The notes beneath the pieces were generated by a model, which searched no databases, was not told the DNA's origin, and saw nothing but the letters and a program-made list of their open reading frames with translations. Shown piece after piece: positions 24,605 through 32,165 of a DNA stretch of 64,000 nt. How positions within the stretch are numbered: position 1 is the first letter of the stretch; each line of letters begins with the position of its first letter. Position numbers and translations under genes: made by a program. This DNA is from an uncultured Eubacteriales bacterium (GTDB lineage: Bacteria > Bacillota > Clostridia > Christensenellales > Aristaeellaceae), in contig UQNN01000001.1 in NCBI GenBank assembly GCA_900542445.1, positions 124,001 to 188,000 on the forward strand, in the 5' to 3' direction.

Positions 24605-26704
24605 TTACTGCACCTCCTTAGCAGCCTGCCCCAGCGCATCGTTGATGGCATTGCTGGTCAGCGTCACACCGCTCTTCACATCAATCTGCGCGGTCGCGAT
24701 ATCCTGACCCACCAGCGCATCGAAGATGCTCTGATCAGCAATCAGGTCAGCGCCAAGGCCCGGCGTCTCGCTGTTTTCAGGCACGGTTACAGACACGATT
24801 TTGCCGTTGCCGTCCAGCGTGATTTCCACTTTGAACGGCGCAAAACCCGTCACATCATACGTGCCGACGGTCAGGTCGCTGGTTGCGCTTTCATCGAGAA
24901 CAGCTTCGCCAACAGTCGCCGCAGCCTGCTTCAGCGCATCGTTGATGGCATTGCTGGTCAGCGTCACACCGCTCTTCACATCGATCTGCGCGGTCGCGAT
25001 ATCCTGACCCACCAGCGCATTGAAGATGCTCTGGTCAGCAATCAGGTCAGCGCCAAGGCCCGGCGTTTCGCTGTTCTCAGGCACGGTTACAGACACAATT
25101 TTGCCGTTGCCATCCAGCGTGATTTCCACTTTGAACGGCGCAAAACCCGTCACATCGTATACAGCCGCATCCGTGCTCTCAGATTCGGTCGCTTCTACGG
25201 CGGGTTCAGCCGTCGTCTCCGCAGTCACTTCACCGGGAGCTTCCACAGCGATACCATTCGCGACCGCAGCCTGCTTCAGTGCTTCGTTAATAGCGTCGCT
25301 GGTCAGCGTCACGCCGCTCTTCACATCCACCTGAGCCGTCGCCAACTCTGCGCCAACCAACGCGGAAAGCGCATCGTCGGTCAACATGTCCGCGCCCAAA
25401 CCCGGCGTCTCGTTGTTGTTCGGCGCGCTGACGGAAACGATCTTACCGTCCTCAACTTCAACATACAGCGTGAACTTGTTCATGCCCTTCACGGTGTAAG
25501 GATCGCCTGCCACCGCCGGAGCAGCTTCCGCACCGCCGCCGAAGTCGGCCGCAGCCTGCTTCAGCGCATCATTGACTGCATTGCTGGTCAACGTCACGCC
25601 GCTCTTCACATCGATCTGAGCCGTCGCGATATCCTGACCCACCAGCGCATCGAAGATGCTCTGATCGGCGAGGAGATCCGCGCCAAGACCCGGAGTTTCG
25701 TTGTTCTCCGGAACGGTGACGGAAACAATCTTGCCCGTGTCGTCCAGCTCAATCGCAATCTTGAACGGGCCGAAGCCGGTCACGTCATAGGTCTTTGCGC
25801 TGCCTTCGGTCTCGCCGGAAGCCGCAGCCTGCGCCAGTGCATCGTTGATGGCGTTGCTGGTCAGCGTTGCGCCGGCCTTCACGTCAATCTGCGCGGTTGC
25901 GATATCCTGACCCACCAGCGCGTCAAACACACTCTGATCGGCAATCAGGTCGGCTCCGAAGCCTGCGGTCTCGTTGTTCTCAGGCACAACGACGGAAACA
26001 ATCTTGCCATTGCTGTCCACCGTTACCTCAACCTTGAACGGCGCAAAACCAGTCACGTCGTAGCTGTTCGTGGTCGTTTCAACGGCTGCATCTTCGCCCT
26101 CGTCGCCGCCATTGATTGCAGCCGCTTCGGCAAGAATCGCATCCTTATCGCCAGCATGCGGCTCAATGCCGAGCGTGGTCTTCGTGTAGGACAGCATCTC
26201 CTGCACCGCGTTCACAAACGCGCTGGAAGAAATGGTCGCGCCAGCGATGGTATCCACATCGCTGCGCAGCGTGTCAGGATCGGCCGCAATCGCAATGAAC
26301 TGCTCCTTGAAAGCATCGTCACCTACGCGGCTGCCAAGGCCCTGCGTCTCCTGAAGTGAGCCGACATAGACCTGCGTCACATAGCCCTCCGTGCTCACGC
26401 CAATCGTGATCGGAATCTCTCCGCCATAGCCTTGCGGATTTGCGGTCAGCGCATAACCTTTCACGCTGCCGTCAGCATTCTTGCCAACGAAGATTTCGTC
26501 AAGCACGCTGTCTTCGGAAATGCCCTCATACGCAATCTGTTCGTATTCGCAGCCGGGAAGAACTGTATTCAGAGCCGTCATCTTGGAAGCCAGCTTCTGC
26601 GCCTCGATCGGGCCCTTGGTGACTTCGTTAGTGATGGCCAGCAGCACGGAGGCGACAAGCGCAAAGATGAACAGACGGAGCGCAAGCTTCACAATATCAC
26701 CCAT
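24605..26704 (-). CDS. rnfG: RnfG with five additional FMN-binding repeats
   Basis: A 699-residue protein; ordinary RnfG has about 180-220. Residues 1-180 are standard RnfG: one N-terminal membrane helix (about 5-25), ETQGLGSRV (119-127) and flavinylation motif DTIAGAT (T157). Five FMN-bind-like repeats of about 85 residues follow (215-297, 306-391, 402-483, 516-599, 616-699), each with YDVTGFAPFKVE-like start, NETPGLGAD and D-x-K-(S/A)-G-(A/V)-T. Candidate flavin threonines are T280, T371, T466, T581 and T681. Linkers are rich in Ala, Thr and Glu. The repeats should sit outside the membrane with the normal domain. ApbE, the flavin transferase, is not in this window. rnfD stop and this ATG share one base. 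Confidence 0.93.
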   Translation of the reverse strand: MGDIVKLALRLFIFALVASVLLAITNEVTKGPIEAQKLASKMTALNTVLPGCEYEQIAYEGISEDSVLDEIFVGKNADGSVKGYALTANPQGYGGEIPITIGVSTEGYVTQVYVGSLQETQGLGSRVGDDAFKEQFIAIAADPDTLRSDVDTIAGATISSSAFVNAVQEMLSYTKTTLGIEPHAGDKDAILAEAAAINGGDEGEDAAVETTTNSYDVTGFAPFKVEVTVDSNGKIVSVVVPENNETAGFGADLIADQSVFDALVGQDIATAQIDVKAGATLTSNAINDALAQAAASGETEGSAKTYDVTGFGPFKIAIELDDTGKIVSVTVPENNETPGLGADLLADQSIFDALVGQDIATAQIDVKSGVTLTSNAVNDALKQAAADFGGGAEAAPAVAGDPYTVKGMNKFTLYVEVEDGKIVSVSAPNNNETPGLGADMLTDDALSALVGAELATAQVDVKSGVTLTSDAINEALKQAAVANGIAVEAPGEVTAETTAEPAVEATESESTDAAVYDVTGFAPFKVEITLDGNGKIVSVTVPENSETPGLGADLIADQSIFNALVGQDIATAQIDVKSGVTLTSNAINDALKQAAATVGEAVLDESATSDLTVGTYDVTGFAPFKVEITLDGNGKIVSVTVPENSETPGLGADLIADQSIFDALVGQDIATAQIDVKSGVTLTSNAINDALGQAAKEVQ
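24621..25160. repeat. Near-identical 300-bp tandem repeat inside rnfG
   Basis: Bases 24621-24860 and 24921-25160 align without gaps at an offset of exactly 300 bases, with about ten mismatches by eye. They encode the last two FMN-binding repeats. The other repeats of the gene are clearly more diverged in DNA, so this copy is the most recent duplication. Confidence 0.88.
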
Positions 26705-27651
26705 TACTTCTTGACCTCCCCAAAGCTTTTGTTGCCCGTCACACGCTCAATCAGCGGCGAGCAGACATTCATCAGCAGGATGGCGTAAGAGCACCACTCC
26801 GCCGGGGTCTTCTTGCATGCGCGGAAGATGAACAGCAGCAGACCGCATCCAATACCGAACACGATCTTGCCCTTCGCCGTCGCAGGAGAAGACGAGTAAT
26901 CGGTTGCCATGAAGAACGCGCCAAGAATCAGGCCGCCAGAAAGCAGCTGGGTCAGCGTCGCATTCACGTCAAAGCCGGTCTTCAGCAGGTAGCACACGGC
27001 GAACGTACCGATAAAGGCAGTCGGAATGTGCCACGTAATCACTTTCTTGTAGAACAGATAGGCCGCGCCAACGAGCAGCGCCAGCTTGCAGGTCTCGCCG
27101 AGGGTGCCCGGAATGTTGCCCAGGAACAGCTGACCCAGCGAATATGTACCGGCCGCCGCACCAATCGGAGTCGCGGAAGCCACAGCGTCAACGCCCGCCA
27201 GATTACCGAAAGCCGGGGTGGCAAACGTGTTCATCAGGCTCGCCCAGGACAACGCCAGAATTGCACGAGCAGCAAGCGCCGGATTGATGAAGTTCTGGCC
27301 GATACCGCCAAAGATCATCTTGCACAGCAGGATGGCGATCACAGAACCGATCACAGGCATCCAATACGGCACAGTGCTCGGCAAATTCATCGCCAGCAGC
27401 ATACCGGTCACGACAGCGCTGAAATCGCCGATCGTGTTGCGGGAATGGGTGGCCTTGCAATACAACCACTCGCTCAAAACCGCAGCCGCGACAGACAATG
27501 CGAGGATGAGCGCCGAACGATAGCCGAAAAACAGCACACCGGCGACGGCAGCGGGCAGCAGCGCAATGCAGACATCCCGCATGATGCTCGTGGTCGAGAC
27601 ATTATCGCGCAGATGCGGAGAAGACGAAATCACATACTTGGACATTTTCAC
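26704..27651 (-). CDS. rnfD: Rnf complex subunit RnfD
   Basis: A 315-residue membrane protein with about nine to ten helices. It contains SSSPHLRD at the N-terminus, the conserved GGIGQNFINPALAARA loop and the covalent-FMN motif DAVASATPIG (T161). It conducts electrons and ions in the Rnf complex next to RnfG. GGAGGAACG precedes the ATG, 16 bases after the rnfC stop, and the gene shares one base with rnfG. Confidence 0.96.
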   Translation of the reverse strand: MKMSKYVISSSPHLRDNVSTTSIMRDVCIALLPAAVAGVLFFGYRSALILALSVAAAVLSEWLYCKATHSRNTIGDFSAVVTGMLLAMNLPSTVPYWMPVIGSVIAILLCKMIFGGIGQNFINPALAARAILALSWASLMNTFATPAFGNLAGVDAVASATPIGAAAGTYSLGQLFLGNIPGTLGETCKLALLVGAAYLFYKKVITWHIPTAFIGTFAVCYLLKTGFDVNATLTQLLSGGLILGAFFMATDYSSSPATAKGKIVFGIGCGLLLFIFRACKKTPAEWCSYAILLMNVCSPLIERVTGNKSFGEVKK

Positions 27652-27667
27652 GTTCCTCCGTACTCAA

Positions 27668-28999
27668 TCAGGACTTTTTGGCTTTCGTTCTGGCAATCGC
27701 CTTAGCCACACGGCAGCTCTGCGTCAGCTCACGTTTGGCCGGACAGGCATACGTGCAGCTGCCGCATTCCATGCAGTTCATGGCGCCGGCGGCAATCGCA
27801 CCGTCATAATTGCCGTGACGAACAAGGGAATCGATCTTCGCAGGCGCAAGCTTCATCGGGCAGGCACGCATGCAACGGCCACAACGGATGCACGCGGATT
27901 CCTGAGCGGAAACCGCCTCTTCGCCCAAGGCCAGGAAGCCGCCGAAATTCTTGGTGATCGGCAGATTCAGCGTGGAAACCGCATTACCCATCATCGCGCC
28001 GCCGACAATCAGCTTGCGCACGCCGTCAGTTAGGCCGCCAACCTGATCGATCAGATCCAGCAGCGGCGTGCCAATACGCACGCGGAAGTTGGTCGGCTTC
28101 GCTACACGACCGGTGACGGTCACAATGCGATCAATCAACGGCTGGCCCTTACGAACGGCAGCAGACAACGCCGCACACGTGCCGACATTCATCACGACGC
28201 ATTTCGCCGCAGACGGCAGTTTACCGTTAGGCACGATGCGACCGGTCAAAGAATAAATCAGCGTCTTTTCAAATCCCTGCGGATAACGCGCAGGCAGAGA
28301 AACAACCTCGACGTTCTGCTTGTCGGAAGCGGCTTCGCGCATCGCGGCAATCGCGTCGGGCTTGTTATCTTCAATACCGACCTTCGCGCAGGAGACGCCG
28401 CTGGCCTTCATCGCCAGCACAATGCCGTCCACAATCTGCTCGGCATTTTCTACCATAATACGATGGTCGCTGGTCAGATACGGCTCACACTCGCTGCCGT
28501 TGACGATAAGCGTATCAGGCTTCTCTTCCAGTTTAGACGTATCAAGCTTTACGTTGGTCGGGAAAGCCGCGCCGCCCATGCCGACGATGCCGCAGCGGGC
28601 TGCGATGGATGCAATATTCCCCGCGCTCAGCGCGTCAACGTTTGCGCACGGCTGCACAGACTCATCCCAACGATCCTCAAAGTCGTTTTCGATCACGACA
28701 GCGGGAACGCTCTTGCCGCTCGCAACGGTGCAGGTGGTAATCGCCACAACCTTGCCGGAAACAGACGCATGTACCGGCGCGGAAATGAATCCCTGAGCCT
28801 CTCCGATCATTTGGCCCATGTTCACAATCTGACCCACCTTCACGCAGCACACCGCAGGTGCGCCGCCGTGCTGAGCCATCGCAATCGTCACACGAGCCGG
28901 GGCGGCCGCGTTCACAATCTGCTGGGATTGGGTTGCACTTTTGCCATTGCCAATCTCACGAGGATGGACGCCTCCGCCAAATGTCTGGGTAGTAGCCAC
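27668..28999 (-). CDS. rnfC: Rnf complex subunit RnfC (NADH-side)
   Basis: About 443 residues. It has the RnfC N-terminal FGGGVHP motif, a glycine-rich NADH/FMN-binding region (GIVGMGGAAFPTNVKL), SECEPYLTSDHR, a SLBB-type domain and two C-terminal [4Fe-4S] motifs, CIRCGRCMRACP and CMECGSCTYACP. It exchanges electrons with NAD+. I chose GTG 28999 because GGGAGG lies 9 bases before it and MATTQTFGGG matches relatives; the TTG at 29026 has no proper ribosome site. First gene of the operon, with a promoter at 29078-29105. Confidence 0.95.
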   Translation of the reverse strand: MATTQTFGGGVHPREIGNGKSATQSQQIVNAAAPARVTIAMAQHGGAPAVCCVKVGQIVNMGQMIGEAQGFISAPVHASVSGKVVAITTCTVASGKSVPAVVIENDFEDRWDESVQPCANVDALSAGNIASIAARCGIVGMGGAAFPTNVKLDTSKLEEKPDTLIVNGSECEPYLTSDHRIMVENAEQIVDGIVLAMKASGVSCAKVGIEDNKPDAIAAMREAASDKQNVEVVSLPARYPQGFEKTLIYSLTGRIVPNGKLPSAAKCVVMNVGTCAALSAAVRKGQPLIDRIVTVTGRVAKPTNFRVRIGTPLLDLIDQVGGLTDGVRKLIVGGAMMGNAVSTLNLPITKNFGGFLALGEEAVSAQESACIRCGRCMRACPMKLAPAKIDSLVRHGNYDGAIAAGAMNCMECGSCTYACPAKRELTQSCRVAKAIARTKAKKS

Positions 29000-29077
29000 A
29001 GACAAGTTCCTCCCTTCGCTTTTCAAGACGACATGCCGTTAAAGCATACCGTGTACTTGAATGAAATGTCACGAGTC

Positions 29078-29105
29078 ATTATATCATAGAAACGCTAAAA
29101 TGCAA
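29078..29105 (-). promoter_or_regulatory. sigma-A promoter of rnfCDGEAB
   Basis: Minus strand: -35 TTGCAT (29100-29105), 16-base spacer, -10 TATAAT (29078-29083). The leader to the rnfC GTG is about 70 bases, with no obvious riboswitch fold. Confidence 0.7.
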
Positions 29106-29337
29106 CCAGAGTTTCTGCTTTTCTTTATCGTTAGTTTTTTCTCTAACATATGTTTCTCTTTGTTTCGCTCATTTTTCTGTCGGATGTGACAACTTGCGCC
29201 TACCACAATCTTCTTCAAAGTGACTTTTTTATTCACAAGCTTCCAAAGTATCCCCCTGGATTCCGGGCTGCAGGGTCTCTCACTTTTCCAAACCTCGTTC
29301 TCTTTTTTATGAATCCGTTTGTTGCGGCACAAACATG

Positions 29338-29374
29338 CAAAAAAGACCGCCGATCTGTTTTACAGGCTCGGCGG
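29338..29374 (-). terminator. Terminator of spoIVA
   Basis: Minus strand: perfect 7-bp stem CCGCCGA/TCGGCGG followed by TCTTTTTTG, about 20 bases after the spoIVA stop. Confidence 0.82.
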
Positions 29375-29395
29375 AACTCTATACGATTCTTCCCA

Positions 29396-30874
29396 TCACA
29401 GCAGGATGCAGACCATCCCGCCGTTTCCTTCATTGATGATTTTTTCCAGCGTTTGCTGAACCTTGAGTTGCGTATCCTCCGGCATGTGCATCAGTTTGTT
29501 GGATAACCCTTCCCGCACCAGATCGGAGAGCGGTTTGCCAAACAGATTGCTTTGCCAGAGTTTCTGCGGGTCCTGTTCAAACCCCTCCATAAAATACCGA
29601 AGCATTTCTTCAGACTGTTGTTCGGTGCCGACAACGGGCGAAACCTCCGTCTGTATATCCACGCGAATCAGATGCAGACTCGGCGCGCTGGCCCGTAAGC
29701 GAACGCCAAATTTTCCGCCTTTTCCAATGATTTCCGGTTCTTGCAGCGTCAATTCGTCAAGCTGCGGCGGAACAAGACCATACCCCGTTTCGCGCACAGA
29801 TTTAAGCGCTTGGGCGACGTGATCGTATTCCTTTTTAGCCGCTACCAATTCGCGAAGCAACGACAGCAAATGCGCATCGCTTCGGATTTCCGTGCCGCAT
29901 TGCTCAGCCAAAACCTGATTGAACAAGCCTTCTTTCAAAACCATTTGCATGGAGATGCAGCCGCTGCCATGATCGATATTCCGAACGGCTGCATCTTCCA
30001 TATACGGGTTTTGCGCCAATGCTTCCGAAAAAGCGGACGTTTCACCTATTCTGAGCGTTCCGGAAACGGATTGTTTCAAGCTGTCCATCAGGCTTTGAAT
30101 CAGCCAGTGTTCTTCATCCAGCGCGCTGAGCCATTCAGGCGTCTGGAGTGAAATCTGCACGACCGGAAATTGACCAAGTACCTGTTCCAGCAGTCCTTCA
30201 ATATCCGTTTCTTCCATTTCTTCCACATTCATGGCAACCACCGGAACGGCATAATCTTCTTCAAGCGTTTTACGTAAACTCTGTGTTTTCGCCGAAGCGG
30301 CATTCTGAGTATTGAGCACAACGGCAAAAGGCTTTCCCAGGTTTTTCAATTCTGCCACAACCCGCGCTTCCGCCGGAACATACGCCGCTCGCGGCAGTTC
30401 CGTCACACTGCCGTCCGTCGTCACAACCAGACCCATGGTCGAATGCTCGCTGATGACCTTTTGTGTGCCCAATTCTGCGGCACGTTCAAAGGGCATTTCC
30501 TCGTCCGACCATGGTGTGCGTACCATCCGCAGGGCTTCGCCCTCCGTCGTTCCCAGCGCGCCATCCACCATATAGCCCACGCTGTCCACAAAGCGCAGCC
30601 GCACATGGTTGCTGCTCGGCAATGCAATATCCACTGCTTCCGATGGAATAAACGCAGGTTTTGTCGTCATCACCGTGCGTCCAGATCCGCTTTGAGGCAA
30701 ATCGTCTTGTGCTCGCGCGCGAATATGCGCGTTTTCGATCGCCGGAATCACCATTTTTTCCATCAAACGTCTGATAAATGTGGATTTTCCCGTTCGCACA
30801 GGACCAACGACTCCGACATACACATCGCCCTGTGTACGCTGAGCAATATCCTGATACAGATCATACGCTTGCAT
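29396..30874 (-). CDS. spoIVA: Stage IV sporulation protein A (coat basement ATPase)
   Basis: A 492-residue protein, the same length as B. subtilis SpoIVA. The Walker A motif GPVRTGKST is at residues 24-32, with the lysine at position 30, and the C-terminus GNGGMVCILL matches the conserved tail. SpoIVA is made in the mother cell, polymerises with ATP hydrolysis on the forespore surface and anchors the coat. I chose ATG 30874 because GGGAGGG lies just upstream; an in-frame ATG at 30895 would place that site inside the gene. A sigma-E-like promoter overlaps the end of the htrA gene upstream. This gene is strong evidence for endospore formation. Confidence 0.97.
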   Translation of the reverse strand: MQAYDLYQDIAQRTQGDVYVGVVGPVRTGKSTFIRRLMEKMVIPAIENAHIRARAQDDLPQSGSGRTVMTTKPAFIPSEAVDIALPSSNHVRLRFVDSVGYMVDGALGTTEGEALRMVRTPWSDEEMPFERAAELGTQKVISEHSTMGLVVTTDGSVTELPRAAYVPAEARVVAELKNLGKPFAVVLNTQNAASAKTQSLRKTLEEDYAVPVVAMNVEEMEETDIEGLLEQVLGQFPVVQISLQTPEWLSALDEEHWLIQSLMDSLKQSVSGTLRIGETSAFSEALAQNPYMEDAAVRNIDHGSGCISMQMVLKEGLFNQVLAEQCGTEIRSDAHLLSLLRELVAAKKEYDHVAQALKSVRETGYGLVPPQLDELTLQEPEIIGKGGKFGVRLRASAPSLHLIRVDIQTEVSPVVGTEQQSEEMLRYFMEGFEQDPQKLWQSNLFGKPLSDLVREGLSNKLMHMPEDTQLKVQQTLEKIINEGNGGMVCILL

Positions 30875-30898
30875 AACATCCCTCCCTGCCGTCATGCC

Positions 30899-30928
30899 AA
30901 CGTATGCTTGCCCTCTGCTCGATATTAC
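30899..30928 (-). promoter_or_regulatory. Probable sigma-E promoter of spoIVA
   Basis: Minus strand: -35 TAATATC (in 30921-30928) and -10 CATACGTT (30899-30906), 14 bases apart. Each box differs by one base from the sigma-E consensus (KMATATT / CATACAHT). spoIVA is a classical sigma-E gene. The promoter overlaps the last codons of the htrA gene. Confidence 0.65.
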
Positions 30929-32070
30929 GCATCCTGAGATGGCATTTCAAGCGTGATCTGGATTTCAAGCTCTTCTCCCGCCGGAATTTCATCCTGCACA
31001 GTCAGCTTTTCAAGGCCGGGAATACGGTAAATCGTTAGAGTGATGACATCGCCAGCCGAACGCGCAGCCAATCGGTTGGTCAAATCGGTATGCAGCGCAA
31101 TGCGCTCCCCATCCATTCCAATAATGATGTCGTGCGCCTTTATACCGGCGCGTTCCGCTGTGCTTTCAGGCCCAACAGCGCTCACGTAGACGCCTGCCGG
31201 AATTAAACCGACCGTCGGTTTTTCGCTTCCGCGAATCGTCATAACTGAAATACCCAGCTTGGGACGCGTCACTTTTCCGTATTGGATGATGCTGTTTACA
31301 ATCGGCTGCACCACATCCACCGGAATTGCCATGGCAATTCCCTCGATGGAAGCGATGTCGTCTTTTCCATTTGAACTGAATTTAAGTGATGGAATGCCGA
31401 TCAGTTCGCCGCGCGTATTGAACAAGCCGCCGCCGCTGTTACCCGAATTGATGGCTGCATCGGTTTGCAGCATTTTGACGATGGACGAACTTTCCAATTC
31501 ACGGTTGAGCGCGGAAACCACGCCGACTGTCACCGTATCTGCAAATTGTTTGCCCAGCGGATTGCCGATTACAATCGCCCAGTCTCCCACACGAACATCG
31601 GACATATCCCCCATTTTCACAGCGGGCAATTCAATGTCCTCCATCACGCGTAGCACCGCTAAATCCGTCAGCTCGTCATACCCGACAATTTCCGTTTTTA
31701 GATAGCGTCCCTGGCTGAGCACCTGAACATCGCTTGCGCCCTCTATGACATGATAATTGGTTACCACATGTCCCTGTGTCGTCACAACAACGCCTGAGCC
31801 TGTTGCCTGTTCCACCAATTCAGTTTGTCCGCTGATGATGTTGAAAGAATTCCCACGATTGCTCACCCCTACGACGCACGGCATGACGGTCTGCACCACA
31901 TCAGAAAAGGGGCTTTCTGCGCCGCCAAGCGTATGCACATATTGTCCCTGTGCATACGTCGTTTTGGCTTCCTGTGCAGATTCTCCTGCAATCGCAGTAA
32001 CTTCAATCGCCAGCACCAATCCAAATGCGACCCACGCCGCTTTTCGCAGCATTTCTTTTTGTTTCATCAT
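30925..32070 (-). CDS. HtrA/DegP-type serine protease with PDZ domain
   Basis: A 381-residue S1C-family protease. A hydrophobic N-terminal segment (about 9-28) serves as signal or anchor. The trypsin-like domain has the triad H107 (TNYHVIEG), D136 (DLAVL) and S212 (INSGNSGGGLF). One PDZ domain follows (about 280-360, GVYVSAVGPESTAERAGIKAHDIIIGMDG). It would degrade or refold damaged proteins outside the membrane. Two adjacent ATGs at 32070 and 32067 both follow GAGGTG; either could be used. It precedes spoIVA, which has its own promoter. Confidence 0.92.
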   Translation of the reverse strand: MMKQKEMLRKAAWVAFGLVLAIEVTAIAGESAQEAKTTYAQGQYVHTLGGAESPFSDVVQTVMPCVVGVSNRGNSFNIISGQTELVEQATGSGVVVTTQGHVVTNYHVIEGASDVQVLSQGRYLKTEIVGYDELTDLAVLRVMEDIELPAVKMGDMSDVRVGDWAIVIGNPLGKQFADTVTVGVVSALNRELESSSIVKMLQTDAAINSGNSGGGLFNTRGELIGIPSLKFSSNGKDDIASIEGIAMAIPVDVVQPIVNSIIQYGKVTRPKLGISVMTIRGSEKPTVGLIPAGVYVSAVGPESTAERAGIKAHDIIIGMDGERIALHTDLTNRLAARSAGDVITLTIYRIPGLEKLTVQDEIPAGEELEIQITLEMPSQDA

Positions 32071-32116
32071 CTCACCTCACGGATAGGCTTTCCGAATTCC
32101 GCTCGTTTCACGCACA

Positions 32117-32148
32117 CAAAAAACGCCCTACCCAGTGAATAGAGCGCT
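32117..32148 (-). terminator. Terminator of mutS2
   Basis: Minus strand: 9-bp stem AGCGCTCTA/TAGGGCGTT (two G-T pairs) with a 9-base loop, followed by TTTTTTG. It lies about 18 bases after the mutS2 stop and before htrA. Confidence 0.72.
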
Positions 32149-32165
32149 GTTTGATTTGTCTTCTA

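Larger units (their letters stand above)
29000..29395. other. Intergenic region between rnfC and spoIVA
   Basis: This 396-base stretch holds the rnfC ribosome site and leader, the rnf promoter (29078-29105) and the spoIVA terminator (29338-29374). Between 29106 and 29337 it is T-rich on the plus strand with one small inverted repeat (CCCTG/CAGGG near 29254-29275). The 82-codon minus-strand frame here lacks a ribosome site and resembles nothing I know; I see no gene. Confidence 0.7.

Noticed and set aside
24605..26000. Regular repeats that might suggest a CRISPR array
   Set aside because: Repeat units are about 300 bases, in frame and coding; they are protein-domain duplications.
23288..26359. 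1023-codon plus-strand open frame opposite rnfG, rnfE and rnfA
   Set aside because: It is antisense to well-identified Rnf genes. The long opening comes from the biased codon use and repeats of rnfG; the translation is Arg/His/Gln-rich with no known motif and lacks a ribosome site.
29084..29332. 82-codon minus-strand frame between rnfC and spoIVA
   Set aside because: No ribosome site, overlaps the rnf promoter, lysine-rich composition from T-rich DNA.
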